A stretch of 64,000 nt of DNA from Bugulina stolonifera (Eukaryota > Bryozoa > Gymnolaemata > Cheilostomatida > Bugulidae), in the NCBI GenBank assembly GCA_935421135.1, contig OW285187.1:4526001-4590000 (forward strand), in the 5' to 3' direction. The notes under the pieces were generated by a model. The model made no database searches. It worked only from the letters and a program-made list of their open reading frames with translations, and was not told the DNA's origin. Shown here piece by piece: positions 46,553 to 64,000 of the stretch; position 1 is the stretch's first letter, and every line of letters starts with the position of its first letter. The position numbers and the translations under genes are program-made.

Positions 46553-48199
46553 AAGCCATTTTACAAACACCTCAAAGGGCCAAGTGGTAAAAAACAAGCT
46601 ATCCGTCTGACTAAGTCAGATGCAACCAAAACAGATGATGCTGTGGAGTGTGCAAACATTCTTAATTACCACTTCCATCACCAATTCCACAAAGACCACC
46701 AGCTCAGCCCACTGCCAGAAAAGTCAATTGCTGATCGTACACATAACATTGAAGCCAATGGAGTTGCCAAACTCCTTGTTGGACTCAAGAATGGTAAAGC
46801 CCCGGGACCAGATATGCTTCGAAAGGCTGACCTCACCATAGACGTAAACCAAACAGCTGAGTGCCTTACACACATTTACAACAAATCAATTGAGCAGGGG
46901 AGATTGCCGACTGAGTGGAAAACCGCACATGTGACCCCAATACACAAATCAGGAGTGCAAGATGATGCAAATAATTACAGGCCTATCTCACTAACTAGTA
47001 TTCCATGCAAACTACTGGAGCACATAATCCTTGGGGACCTCCTTGAGAAAATAGATGGTTTTCTACATAACCGCCAACATGGCTTTCGAAAAGGCCTTTC
47101 TTGTGAAACCCAGCTTTGCGCCACCATGCACGACATTCTTAGCGCAACAGACAAAAATCACAGTATTCACGCAGCTGTGCTTGATTTCAAGAAGGCATTT
47201 GACAGAGTACCTCATGCCCTACTTATCGAGAAGCTGTTTAGTATTGATAACCTAGATGATTACATAGAGCGATGGATATATGATTTCTTGTTAGGAAGGA
47301 CCCAATTTGTAATCCTCAATGGCAAAAAATCAGATAAACTACCAGTTACCTCCGGCGTACCCCAGGGCTCGGTTCTCGGCCCTGTATTGTTCCTTATTTT
47401 CATAAATGATCTTCCAAAAGAATTAGACTGTGAAGTCGCACTATTTGCTGATGACACACTAATGTACCAAGCTATCACTTGCCATGAGGACACCTTGAGA
47501 TTCCAGAAAAACCTGGAAGCATTGAGCGGCTGGGCTGTTAGATGGGGAATGGACTTCAACATAAAAAAGAGTAAAATTATTCAGTTCAACAACAAGGGCC
47601 TCTCCCCAAGCTACTCACTTGATGGGCAGTTACTAGACACTGTTGACGAAGTCCGATATCTGGGGGTCCAAATCCAAGCTGACATGAAGTTTACCGCACA
47701 CATTCAGAGGAAAGTTATAACCGCAAAACAACAACTGGGAATGGTGAAGAGGGCACTTTTCTGGGCTCCCAAGAAGGCTAAATTACAAGCTTACAAAGCG
47801 CTTTGCCTCCCACATCTGGAGTATGCAGCGGCTGCTTGGGATCCTTGTTGCAAACAAGAAATCTCCAGTATTGAGCTGCTGCAGGACCAAGCGGTGAGAT
47901 TCATTGCAAATATCAAAGGGAGGTTTGGAGTGGAAGAAGCGAAAACCAAACTTGGTCTGATTCCACTGCTTAAGAGAAGAAAAGACCAAAGAGTGAATCT
48001 TCTGATGCGCATCCTCTCGAAGGAAGAGCACCACCCTTCTCTGTCAGCTTCCTATGATAACATCATCAACAAGCCAATCACCACAATGGCCACCAGAACC
48101 CAGACTCGTGGGCTCCCTGCCACATTCCGTACAAACGGCTCATTATTCCACAATAGCTTTCTGCCGCGAACCATTCGAGATCTTAAGGGAGAAAAATAA
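46553..48199 (+). CDS. LINE reverse transcriptase, N-terminally truncated
   Basis: The frame is open for about 548 codons to the TAA at 48197. It begins KPFYKHLKGPSGKK, typical of the linker before the RT domain. Motifs in order are NGKAPGPDML, WKTAHVTPIHKSG, NNYRPISLTSI, LDFKKAFDRVPH (catalytic Asp), SGVPQGSVLGP, LFADDTLMY (the paired Asp box, FADD) and the C-terminal RTIRDLKGE. The catalytic residues are present and no stop or frameshift interrupts it. The endonuclease domain is missing. It looks like a CR1/L2/jockey-type RT; the exact clade is not resolved. Confidence 0.92.
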   Translation, partial: KPFYKHLKGPSGKKQAIRLTKSDATKTDDAVECANILNYHFHHQFHKDHQLSPLPEKSIADRTHNIEANGVAKLLVGLKNGKAPGPDMLRKADLTIDVNQTAECLTHIYNKSIEQGRLPTEWKTAHVTPIHKSGVQDDANNYRPISLTSIPCKLLEHIILGDLLEKIDGFLHNRQHGFRKGLSCETQLCATMHDILSATDKNHSIHAAVLDFKKAFDRVPHALLIEKLFSIDNLDDYIERWIYDFLLGRTQFVILNGKKSDKLPVTSGVPQGSVLGPVLFLIFINDLPKELDCEVALFADDTLMYQAITCHEDTLRFQKNLEALSGWAVRWGMDFNIKKSKIIQFNNKGLSPSYSLDGQLLDTVDEVRYLGVQIQADMKFTAHIQRKVITAKQQLGMVKRALFWAPKKAKLQAYKALCLPHLEYAAAAWDPCCKQEISSIELLQDQAVRFIANIKGRFGVEEAKTKLGLIPLLKRRKDQRVNLLMRILSKEEHHPSLSASYDNIINKPITTMATRTQTRGLPATFRTNGSLFHNSFLPRTIRDLKGEK

Positions 48200-48300
48200 T
48201 TCTGCAACATACACTGCCAACAATGCCAATACATAAAAACAGGGCCGTCACAGGACCTGTGCTGAGGCCACTACAGCATAAAAATTGACACTTAATCATA
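46553..48300 (+). mobile_element. 5'-truncated non-LTR retrotransposon (LINE)
   Basis: A long reverse transcriptase frame opens at about 46553 directly after unrelated AT-rich sequence, with no endonuclease part, as in 5'-truncated LINE copies. The 3' untranslated tail runs to roughly 48300; I could not identify target duplications or a clean poly-A end. It is inserted between p38 copies 1 and 2. Confidence 0.85.
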
Positions 48301-48479
48301 TTTAGCAAAAGCTAACACAAATTTTGTTACTACAGTTTACTCAAATGAGGCACGTCCCTTCCACTCACCCTAGTGGTCTAACGTGATGACTACTCTAAGT
48401 ATGCTAAGTATGCTAAGTATAGTTAGTGACTCCTTAGGAGGAAGACGAGTGTTTAGGTATTTGTTGCTGTTTCACTTTT

Positions 48480-48560
48480 ACTTCACATTTGATCTCAATC
48501 ATACTGATAGTTAAGTTCTGAAGGCTGTGTGTTCAAGTCCCAAGTGAGCTGTTTTTGGCA
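48480..48560 (+). other. tRNA-like 3' half (SINE or pseudogene)
   Basis: The stretch ttctgaaggctgtgtgttcaagtccc resembles the anticodon-to-T-arm part of a tRNA, with a box-B-like GTGTTCAAGTCCC. No matching 5' half or acceptor stem is seen. It is not a functional tRNA gene. Confidence 0.3.
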
Positions 48561-49664
48561 AAAATCATTCATCAAGTTTTGCATCCTATTCACTTGGATT
48601 GGTTCTGGCCATGACCTAAAATACTCATTCATAGTGGAGGTCCGGTGTACGAATTCTAACTGACGTGCATAAGATTCACTTTTGCTTCTCTGGGAAGAGT
48701 AACCAGGCTGCCGTGGAGCATATGTCAATTAAACGTAGTGAATGGGTGGCAGAAACATCAGGATAGCCCTGGCAAATGACTGGGAACTAGGGATGGGTTG
48801 AGCAAGAATGTAGCACGCCGAGCGTGGAGTCTGAATGAAATGTTCGAGTCGAGCCAAGTCAAGTAGGGTGCATTCTAAACATAGATGGCAAGACGTAATA
48901 AAGTAGTGTAATGTAGTTGTGCGTAAACTTATACACATGCTTGACCTGGAGCAGGGTTGGTCCTAGACATGGCATACATACTCCATTACATGTTAGGAGC
49001 ACTTCACAACTGTTGGTCAGTTGTATAAGTTGGATCCTAGTACTCTATGGTGTTGTTGCGTCAGTCTTTGGCTTTATTGGCTCAGTTCCCAGAGCATGTA
49101 GTGTGTCGTTCTATGTGCTACCAACAGGTGAACATTACATTACATAATAAAATGATGTGCTCTAGTTTACCTGCTGTTTTTACAGCAATTATTCACCGCC
49201 TTCTCTTTTCATGGAGACTATGGCTACTCTGAAGTGCTGTGAATTTTTTTTATATATCTCTCGTTGGATAAACTTACTGCATAGAGGGTAGAACGCAGTT
49301 CCAAGGGAGTGCAAAGCCTCAATGGGTCACAGACATTGTAGGCTCTATAGGAGGAAGCCAGAAGCAGTGATTTACTATCTTGAAGCTTTTGTTATTTTAT
49401 ATAATACACTCCACCTTTCTCAAAAAACATGAGTTCACTAATGGCTATTTAAATCAGATATATTTTATAATGTACTGATGTGTTGATGCAATAGTAGACT
49501 ATCATAGTAGTTAATAGAGTGGTGACAATAACTAATAAGTTGGAATCATGCCATATTTTGAAAAACAAGCGGTTGGTTCAATACATGTTCGATGCAGACG
49601 ATTCCTGAGCAAACTTCTGCAACCTGATGTTGGTTGACCGTGTTGTTTATTTTGTTCCAGCAAT

Positions 49665-56661
<6,997 letters not shown>

Positions 56662-56740
56662 TTAATTTTTCAGTTTTATCTTTAGTACTGCTATTGAACA
56701 CAATCGTTTTTTATTTATGTATTTTTGTATTAACCGTATG

Positions 56741-57029
56741 CAGGGCTGTAACAACTATTCTTGGCTGAGGGGGCAAAATGCCCAAGCCGGAGTATCGGGC
56801 TGCCCAGACCGATACTAAAAATATCTTAAAATGGTCTGTATCAAATTCCAGTCAAATAGATAGAATCACAGGCTGCTAATACTGTCTTTCAGACTATAAC
56901 GCTGACCATAAATTTGTGATCAATGTGTACGAAGTTCAATTTTGAAAATCAACACCAACAAACAAGTTTTTTGGACAGATTTCTGGGGTGGCAAATGCCC
57001 ACCTTGCCCCCCTGGTTGTTACAGCCCTG
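56741..57029. mobile_element. 289-bp hAT-type MITE
   Basis: Terminal inverted repeats start CAGGGCTGTAACAAC, with further imperfect symmetry around GGGGGCAA...ATGCCC. It is flanked by a perfect 8-bp duplication ACCGTATG (56733-56740 and 57030-57037). There is no coding capacity. It lies 80 bases after the stop of p38 copy 2, probably in the 3' untranslated region or just beyond. Confidence 0.93.
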
Positions 57030-57104
57030 ACCGTATGCAATAATATGAATTACATCTAAGATGTGTCTTTGTTTTGCAATTTATTAAATTTCCACATATG
57101 AATT

Positions 57105-57440
57105 ACTGTGACTACTGAATTACTGTGACTATTGAATTACTGTGATTACTGTATTGTTGTATTACTGTATTATTGTACATGTATTACTGTATTATTGTAT
57201 TACTGGTAACAGATACCACTTATTGTTTGATATATTAGTTGATATCAATGCAATTGAGTGCAGTTTAGTCTACAAATTACATTTCAATTTGAATTATTAC
57301 ACTGATGTATTCTATGCTGTTGTTATGTACATTTGTAGTTGTATTTGTATGCTTTTGTTAGACTTACTATATTAACTTACTATATTAACTTACTATATTA
57401 ACTTACTATATTAACTTACTATATTAACTTACTATATTAA
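57105..57440. repeat. Short tandem repeats downstream of p38 copy 2
   Basis: gaattactgtgactactg-type units occur at 57105-57200. A clean 14-bp array of acttactatattaa (five to six copies) lies at 57362-57440. Confidence 0.88.
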
Positions 57441-57918
57441 CGTTGTCATTTAAACAATGATTATATTCCATCACTCACATAATAATGTATAATCTCTACT
57501 TTTACCAGGGTGGGCTGTCTGGCTCAAGTGAGTTGGGTGTGAGGCTTTTTGAAAGCTAAGTCATGGGGAGAGGGACAGCTAGGGGGTATGATAAACAGTA
57601 CATGCACTATTGCACTTACATCTGACTTGAACTTTTTATTTGGTATATGAACTCAAAACATACAGACTCTCAGAATAGCCAGCAAAGTTGCTGGCTGGTG
57701 AACCATCTATTCTAATAAGCAATCACATTTGATTTCTATAAGTTGCGATTTCAAGAAGTCGAAGCCTTCAGTACTCATTGACTACTGATCCTAGTTAGTA
57801 GTTGTCCTCTCATTTTATTATTCCTGTTCGGTGTCGGGTGAACCCATAGATATAATACATTACATCTACAGTATGGGTGAACCAAAGTGGTACAATAAAA
57901 GTCAACCAATGAGCCAAC

Positions 57919-58070
57919 GAGAGTTGTCTACTCATTGAGATGCTTCTCGACGCTGCCTGGTCGCTATAGTTACTAAATAGTCCGAGAGTTCGTCTGGTGG
58001 CTGGTTATTGCTCTCCTGTTGTGTATAATTATGCGGCAACCACACAGTTACCCATCAAACAAATCTTGGT
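57919..58070 (+). promoter_or_regulatory. Conserved upstream module of p38 copy 3
   Basis: It matches 46168-46338 in order and orientation (shared gagagttgtct, gctatagtt, agtccgagagtt, ggttattgctct, aatcttggt). It is preceded by a CCAAT motif (gtcaaccaatg, 57901). It lies about 1.7 kb before the copy 3 ATG. The tttgttccagca-ATG context at 59675-59690 could be the acceptor of a 5'-untranslated intron starting here. Confidence 0.45.
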
Positions 58071-58249
58071 CTAACTGTTGTTGCTTCCGCCTTATAAAAA
58101 AAGTATGCAATTCGACCGATATCTTTATTTACATAGCACCACATCCCATTTCACTAATAGTAGAAAATATGGGGGTCCTAACCTTTTTGTGTCAGCAAAA
58201 AATATATGAAAAGCGCTCCTAGCTTTATATAGAAAATTGAAATAAAAAT

Positions 58250-59670
58250 GTAATGTAAGATCAATTTTGTATTTAGTTATTTACTATGATCATTGATTGA
58301 AATAACTTATAATCTTTTTATTGTGAGAGCCTGTGCTCTTTTGCACCACAATATCGCAAGGCAAGGGCACGCAACTCTATTTCCTACTGGGTCATTCTAA
58401 ACACTTGATAATCTAGCTGCTAAGTGGACTGAAGTTAGGGCAGCCAATCTTGAATCTACTGGATGATTAAACACTGACAATGAATGAGTGACAACTGCTG
58501 CTTTATTTGAAATAAAAACATGGGTAGCGACGAATAATAATCAATATTACAAATGTAATAAATAATACAATCATATACATGTAATTTAAACAAGTGACCA
58601 AACTAGAGCATCTTGTCGTGTCCTGGTGCAATAATAATAATAGCTTGGAATAGGAATTATCGACTCATGTACCTAATAACAGCTGTGGGAAGAGAAGAGT
58701 ACCGCACTGTTTGAACATTAAGAGGCTTCATAAGTTCAGTTCAGTGAGATAACTTTATTGAACAACAGGCTACAGACAACGAAAGCTGCTCTCCTTATAT
58801 AGAAAATATGGTTCTTGTCTGAGGTCAAAAGGTTAGCCAGTGCATTTAGGTCAGTCTCGGACCGAAGGGGTCTGAGTTGCAATCGGTATAATAGACTTGG
58901 ATCGTAATAGAAGAAAAAGGCATAAATGCATACAAAGTGCAATAAGTAGTTCGGTAATGACTAGTACAGTACACAAGTGTAACTTTCAAAACATTGATGT
59001 AAGCACAGGGTACAAACAGTCACATAAATGTCAATACCATATAATTATGAAGTTACAAGATTAAGCAGTCAAGAATACGCATTATAGTGAAGCGTGTGAC
59101 TTAACGTTAAGAGTTATCGTCTCTTGGGAGGCAATGTACCACTGGACAGTAAAATGTACATACATTGTATATTATGCAATAGTTTGATCATGCTCATGAT
59201 CATACTGTGATGTAGTCTATGGAGATTAAACGCATGTAGGTCTGCATTGATAGGATTAAATGTATACCTGCAGGCTGCAAGTACAGATAAAACACGCTGA
59301 ACCAGAATTTACCCCCATTATGTATACAACGCCACACCCACTGAGAAATCCAGCAAAAAGCTTTAAGGCCGCATTATAGTGAAGGGTGTGAATTAACATT
59401 AGGAGGTTTTCAAAATACAAAGTAGAAACTTGCAGGTTTGACTGAGGTAGCACAAGCTGTGTAGATGATTTTTACTTCGGATTGATGCATGCAAGTCTGT
59501 TGACTACAACACCAAATTTTAATCAAATTTAAAGCAAAAAGACAGTCCAATGTTGATGGTAGCAAATAGGGGTGTATTTTATGTTTTCAGAAACTTCTTT
59601 AGCTAGTTTTTGCAACTTTACATGGTAATCGTCCAACATAGATTTTCAATTTGATGTGATATTGGCCGTT
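58250..59670. other. Interval before p38 copy 3 without recognised genes
   Basis: No exon, RNA gene or transposon terminus is identified. Possible signals are an imperfect palindromic motif (aagagttatcgtctcttggg, from 59108) and two near-copies of cattatagtgaag[cg]gtgtg (about 59080 and 59374). Confidence 0.4.
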
Positions 59671-59687
59671 GATTTTGTTCCAGCAAC

Positions 59688-61687
59688 ATGTCCGGGGATT
59701 CAAACTTGGTGGCAGGTTTGAAGGAAGGTTATTACAGAAGTGAAGTAAATAAAGCAGTATGGGAAGTCCCTGAGAGATATCAAGTGCTCACTCCTCTAGA
59801 TGATGATGGCTCTGGCCATGTTTGGTGAGTAAAAACTCAATTTTTACTTTAGTTGCTGATGATATTAGGATACTCACACATGCAAATTCCATTTTGTAGG
59901 AGTTTTCTAGTCCATTTGCTTGTTGTAGTTGTTAGGTTTGAGATTTCAGGTTTAAAGCCACACTTTTAAATCTGTTATCTTTAGGTTTGTTGTAACTCCT
60001 TTTGCAAGCTGTTTTTATTTATACACCTACAATTTAAAAATGTAAGTTCTCTCGATTTTAGATTACTAGGTGAAAAACACAATGAAAGATATTTGAAATA
60101 ACAGATTTTCCCGATATTGTTTTTGATTGTCCTTTGAACAGACTACACAATACATGTGTGAGAAAGAGTAAAAGTGAAGTGTCTCATGAAAAGACAACTC
60201 ATAAATACATAAAATACCATGACTTGGGCACTAGGGATCCGGTGCTCATCATAGCTAGGTTTGCTTACTACATGTATATGTATACATGTATGTTTACTAT
60301 ACTACAGTTCTGCATTGGACACTGAGACAAATGAAAACGTTGCTGTCAAGAAGCTGACCAAGTCGTTTGAATCAGCTGCAGATGCCAGAAGAACTTTACG
60401 AGAGATCAAGATGTTGAAGCACATGCACCATGATAATGTGAGTGACCTACAGTATAAATAATGTTGAAAAATAGCAAACCCAGTCTACTGTGTATAAGAA
60501 AAATTGCTAAGGTCAAAGTTGTTTTAGCAGGCAGCAATTTTAATTTGTTCATTTTGTGTATGGATTAATAAAGGCTAGTTTAGTTTTCATCCATTTCGTA
60601 GGTACCAAATCTGTAGTAAGTTGGAACTGGGTCCATGACTAGTATTGTCCTGTGCAAAATTATAAGTGATTATGACGTATTTTTAAGTTAGGAATTTATA
60701 AAAATACATCATACATGTATACAGTATATAAAACAGTGGCCAAACCCCCTAAAATTATAAGTGATTATTCTACGGATTATTCTCAGAGTTCAAACAGGCA
60801 TTAAAGCCCGGGTATCAGTCAACTATTGAATTTATTGTATCGGGTACTATACCTGTGTTCACCAACTTCCATTCATGTTGATAACTACGGTTCATGTTCG
60901 AGAAATTCAGAGCTGAATATATCTAAAATATTGGACATCAAATTTCTGATAACTGGTTTTAATTATTTTACTAGAAAATATTGTAACGATTCAAGCACCG
61001 TGGGTCGTGGGTCCCAGTGTTCCTGTATGGCTCTCAGTTCCCGCAGAAACTTAGGCTAAGAGGCTACTAGCTAGAATTTCCCACACAGAATTGCATAAGT
61101 GTAATAGAAGTGACTTTATTGAATGCTCAGGAACAACTTATTGGTATAAAAATAATCTCAGATTTTATACCAAAAGCACTTCCGGCCATTTCCGGTGAGG
61201 GGCCGACCAGAGGTCAGTCTACATAAGTAATCAAATAACAGGATAAAAAGTTGCCCAACTAGATATTGATGAGAAACGGCTAGGACATAACAGCAGGCAC
61301 CCGGGGGCCGATAGCAAAAAGATCGGCCCCCTAGGTCGGGTGCAAAACGACATGTAGGTATTTTGATGCAGAAAAATAGTTATACAATACTATAATTACA
61401 ACAACATGTCCACTCGGCCCTCAGACTACTATAAAAACATGAAAAACATGCTGAGCAATTTATAGACAAATACACATATGGTTAGAACTTTCCGGACCAC
61501 CACAATATCTTAGCATCCCCTAATGTACTTTTTATACTGGATCACATGCAAGGTGATGGTCTGCAGGGCTCTGATGTAATAAGATTTCTGATTTGACTAC
61601 ATTGTTGAGACCATTTGTATTGTTTTAGATAATGGGGTTACTGAATATATTCTCACCAGCTATTGATATTGAAAAGTTTTCTGACAT
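59688..61687 (+). CDS. p38-like kinase, copy 3, exons 1-3 only (continues past the right edge)
   Basis: Exons 59688-59824, 60308-60437 and 61629-61687 match exons 1-3 of copies 1 and 2 in length (137, 130, 59 nt), phase and sequence. The N-terminus MSGDSNL and SALDTETN are nearly the same as copy 2. The VAVKK lysine and the alpha-C Glu (REIKMLKHM) are kept. The glycine loop reads DDDGSG instead of GTGAYG, so the first two glycines are lost. No exon 4 is visible in the remaining 2.3 kb; copy 1 has a 1.8-kb intron at this place, so the gene may continue outside or be truncated. The activation motif is not in the window, so activity cannot be judged. Confidence 0.85.
60982..61504 (-). mobile_element. 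Solo LTR in p38 copy 3, intron 2
   Basis: On the minus strand it starts TGTGGTGGTCCGG and ends GAATCGTTACA. It is flanked by ATAT on both sides (60978-60981 and 61505-61508). A polyadenylation signal CAATAAAGTCAC lies near 61110 on the minus strand. It is related to the LTR-like part of repeat X (shared CTAGTAGCCTC.TAGCC block). It is antisense to the kinase gene. Confidence 0.85.
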
Positions 61688-61793
61688 GTAAGTACAGTGT
61701 TCGAAGTGGAACAAATGAGGTGGGTACACGGTACTTACCTGCAATCTTAGGACCTTTCCTAAAGGGTGCATTGGTCACTCGGAAGCTGCAGAT

Positions 61794-61857
61794 CATAATT
61801 AGAAGTTGTTCTCCCATTTCAGCAAGACAAAACAAGGGAGGACAATTTCTAATTATG
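61794..61857. repeat. Inverted repeat with 22-bp arms in p38 copy 3, intron 3
   Basis: Arms CATAATTAGAAGTTGTTCTCCC and its imperfect inverse (two mismatches) are separated by about 20 bases. It is the best example in the window of the recurring GTTRTCYNCTC palindrome. Confidence 0.75.
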
Positions 61858-62499
61858 GTTAATAGCTAATGAGTAACCTCATTACACAGAGTACATGGTA
61901 CCAATGTAGACCATTCCTTATATTTTAAACTACTGAGTGTGCTTTGTGTCCTTCAATTTTGCTGCATTGATTGTAAGAATGAATAGATCTATACTATTTA
62001 AAACACGACAACTCCCCTTATCTTTCTTTCACTGTAATAAAAGTACATGTAGTCAAAGAGAAAACAACTTCTTTATTTATTACAAAATGCTGAACTACAA
62101 CATTTTACAGTTGTATATTTTGTCAAAAGTATATAAACACAAACAACAGCAGCATGTAACTGCAACTGTATGAAAACTATAGTAATTCAACAAAACAGCT
62201 ATGACATTGACATCAACGTTAGAGAAGGGAAGGAGTTGAAGTTTATCAACAAAATTATAATGAACAAAAGTATTATACAATGAAATACATGTATTTCCCT
62301 TGTCACAACCTACCTGTAGACTTTAATATATAACACCAGTAACGTTATTTGAACAACAGCTATAAGGAAAAGGTAAAAGGTTGAAGCCTATAAAACATAC
62401 ATACCTGTGTAAAGGAGTTTCACCAATTTATCTAGGATATATACATGTACTACTCACTGGGTTTTCTCTAATATTATTATAATTTTGTTAATTTAAGGA

Positions 62500-62660
62500 A
62501 TTTATCTGTGGGAGCTGTCAGGTCTTGCATCAAATCCATGAAAACACCAGGCCCTGACTGGGTTTTGAACCAATGGTCTCTACAGTGCCTAATCGCCTAG
62601 AAAAGTGAACAGAAGACATTGCCACAACACCAGTACAGCAATGTTAGAAAAAGACAGCTT
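62500..62660 (-). mobile_element. Possible tRNA-derived SINE
   Basis: On the minus strand a box-B-like GGTTCAAAACCCAGTC lies near 62555, with a weak box-A candidate about 70 bases upstream. It resembles 9050-9185 in layout. Low confidence. Confidence 0.3.
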
Positions 62661-62989
62661 CACCAGTGAGCAGTAGATATTAAAATATAAATTAGGGTAT
62701 TATTTCTGCAAAATTAAATTCCTCACCAGCTTCCTTTGGATCACTAAACACTGTATTACAAGTATACTCACCACTTGTGACAACATCTTCCAAAAATGCT
62801 AAATGTTTTATAAATTGGCAGCACTAGTAAAAACTGGCCTCAAAGTTAAATCCATGACCGAATATAACCTTAGCAAGAAATATCAAATCATACTGACAGT
62901 AAATTCAATGTAAACTAAAAATATAGTATTGCCTAAAAAGACTATTCAGCTACCTAAAATACTCGACAAACTATCATGCATGTAGGTTA

Positions 62990-63066
62990 CTAGGCAGCAT
63001 GCAAGTACACTAATAGACAGCATGCAAGTACACTAATATGCGGCATGCAAGTACACTAATAGGCAG
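62990..63066. repeat. 28-bp repeat, three copies
   Basis: Units with gcatgcaagtacactaata and g-g-cagcat-type spacers occur three times, with a fourth partial copy. Confidence 0.85.
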
Positions 63067-63399
63067 CATACAACTTCATTACCTGTGGTCTTTTGTGGAC
63101 TTCTGAAAGCAATGAATCACCTCAGTACAACAAAAATAGAGAATACAAACAAAATGATTACTTTAATTGCAGTCAACCAGTGAAACCAAGCTCAATCCAA
63201 ATACATAGTTTCTACTAGTACCATCTAGACTAAACAGTGACAGGATTCTTCTTAGCTCTCTGTGAATTTCAATTTGTCATAACCTCACTCTTTGCCTCAC
63301 TTACTAAACTTGGAAGTAGTTTGCAATAGTAGCGCAATACCTATAGCTGTTGAAATTCAATACTATGTGCAAAAACATATAGTATTCTTACCTATTCTA

Positions 63400-64000
63400 G
63401 AATAAAAATATCAACGTTAGATTAAAATATTTTATATAGAACAATACAACGATTGCTATATTATTTACATTAAATATTCGATACAATAATGATCATTAAA
63501 TATAAATTAATTATCTAATTCCCTGTTCTATTAAAAACAATTTATTTTTATTTTATATTTTAATTTTTATTTATTGAATATCGACTCTTGTTCTTGTGAC
63601 AATCCAGTAAGCAATATTTTTATTTATACTTGATGTAGGCGTATTGCTACAACAATTATTATCAAAATAATTTATTTCATATAAAAATTAATAAAAATAT
63701 AAATAATTATGGTTATCATTATGATATGATTACCATTTGATTATCTAATTCTATTGATTCACTTCTAGTTCTATTATTTATAATAATCACTATAATAATT
63801 AATTATTTATTTTTTTATATATTTAATTAATATAATGCTTGATTTATTATTTATATGTTATATTATTGAATACAGATTCTTTCTCTAGTGATAATCTAAC
63901 AAATACGAATATTTATGTTATTGTTATATACAACATCATGGATGATCATATTAAATTAATATTATTATTTATTTTTAATTTTTGTATTTTATATTTTATT
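63400..64000. other. AT-rich right edge
   Basis: Almost pure A/T with no exon, splice-site pair or terminal repeat. If p38 copy 3 continues outside the window, this is intronic. Confidence 0.5.

Noticed and set aside
48480..48560. tRNA gene
   Set aside because: Only a T-arm/anticodon-side resemblance; no complete cloverleaf or acceptor stem.

Overview
This is eukaryotic, animal-like genomic DNA: AT-rich, intron-dense and full of transposons. It carries spliced genes of metazoan families and nothing bacterial or organellar. Short exons, GT-AG introns, many tACATGTAc-type runs and the gene families suggest an early-branching invertebrate, possibly a sponge, but the sequence alone does not fix the taxon.

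Genes. (1) Positions 9-8623, minus strand, open at the left edge: a KY/hillarin-type transglutaminase-like gene. I could phase ten constitutive exons and a pair of alternative exons base by base. (2) 32759-36347, plus: a complete four-exon PQ-loop membrane protein, SLC66A2 (PQLC1), 254 aa. (3) 37642-45175, plus: a complete ten-exon p38 MAP kinase, 362 aa, with TGY, HRD and DFG motifs. (4) 49665-56661, plus: a tandem p38 paralog with the same ten-exon structure and an open 379-aa frame. It has lost the glycine loop, the HRD arginine and the TGY dual-phosphorylation motif, so it looks like a pseudokinase. (5) 59688 to the right edge, plus: a third p38 copy, with exons 1-3 visible.

Mobile DNA. 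8.6-32.7 kb is mostly transposon-derived. It holds two LTR retrotransposons that carry a gag-like ORF but no visible pol (12102-17767 plus; 27431-31913 minus), solo LTRs with 4-bp target duplications, and a dispersed repeat family (called X here). One nest has three levels: X, then a solo LTR, then a gag-only element. Elsewhere there are an 1.8-kb hAT element with 8-bp target duplications inside a KY-like intron, a 289-bp hAT-type MITE, a 5'-truncated LINE with a long reverse transcriptase ORF, and two more solo LTRs inside p38 introns.

The observations most worth following are: the intact but catalytically altered p38 paralog; a probable mutually exclusive exon pair in the KY-like gene; minisatellites that start at, or contain, 5' splice sites in both genes; a conserved upstream module shared by p38 copies 2 and 3; and a recurring imperfect palindrome built on GAGTTRTCYNCTCT.
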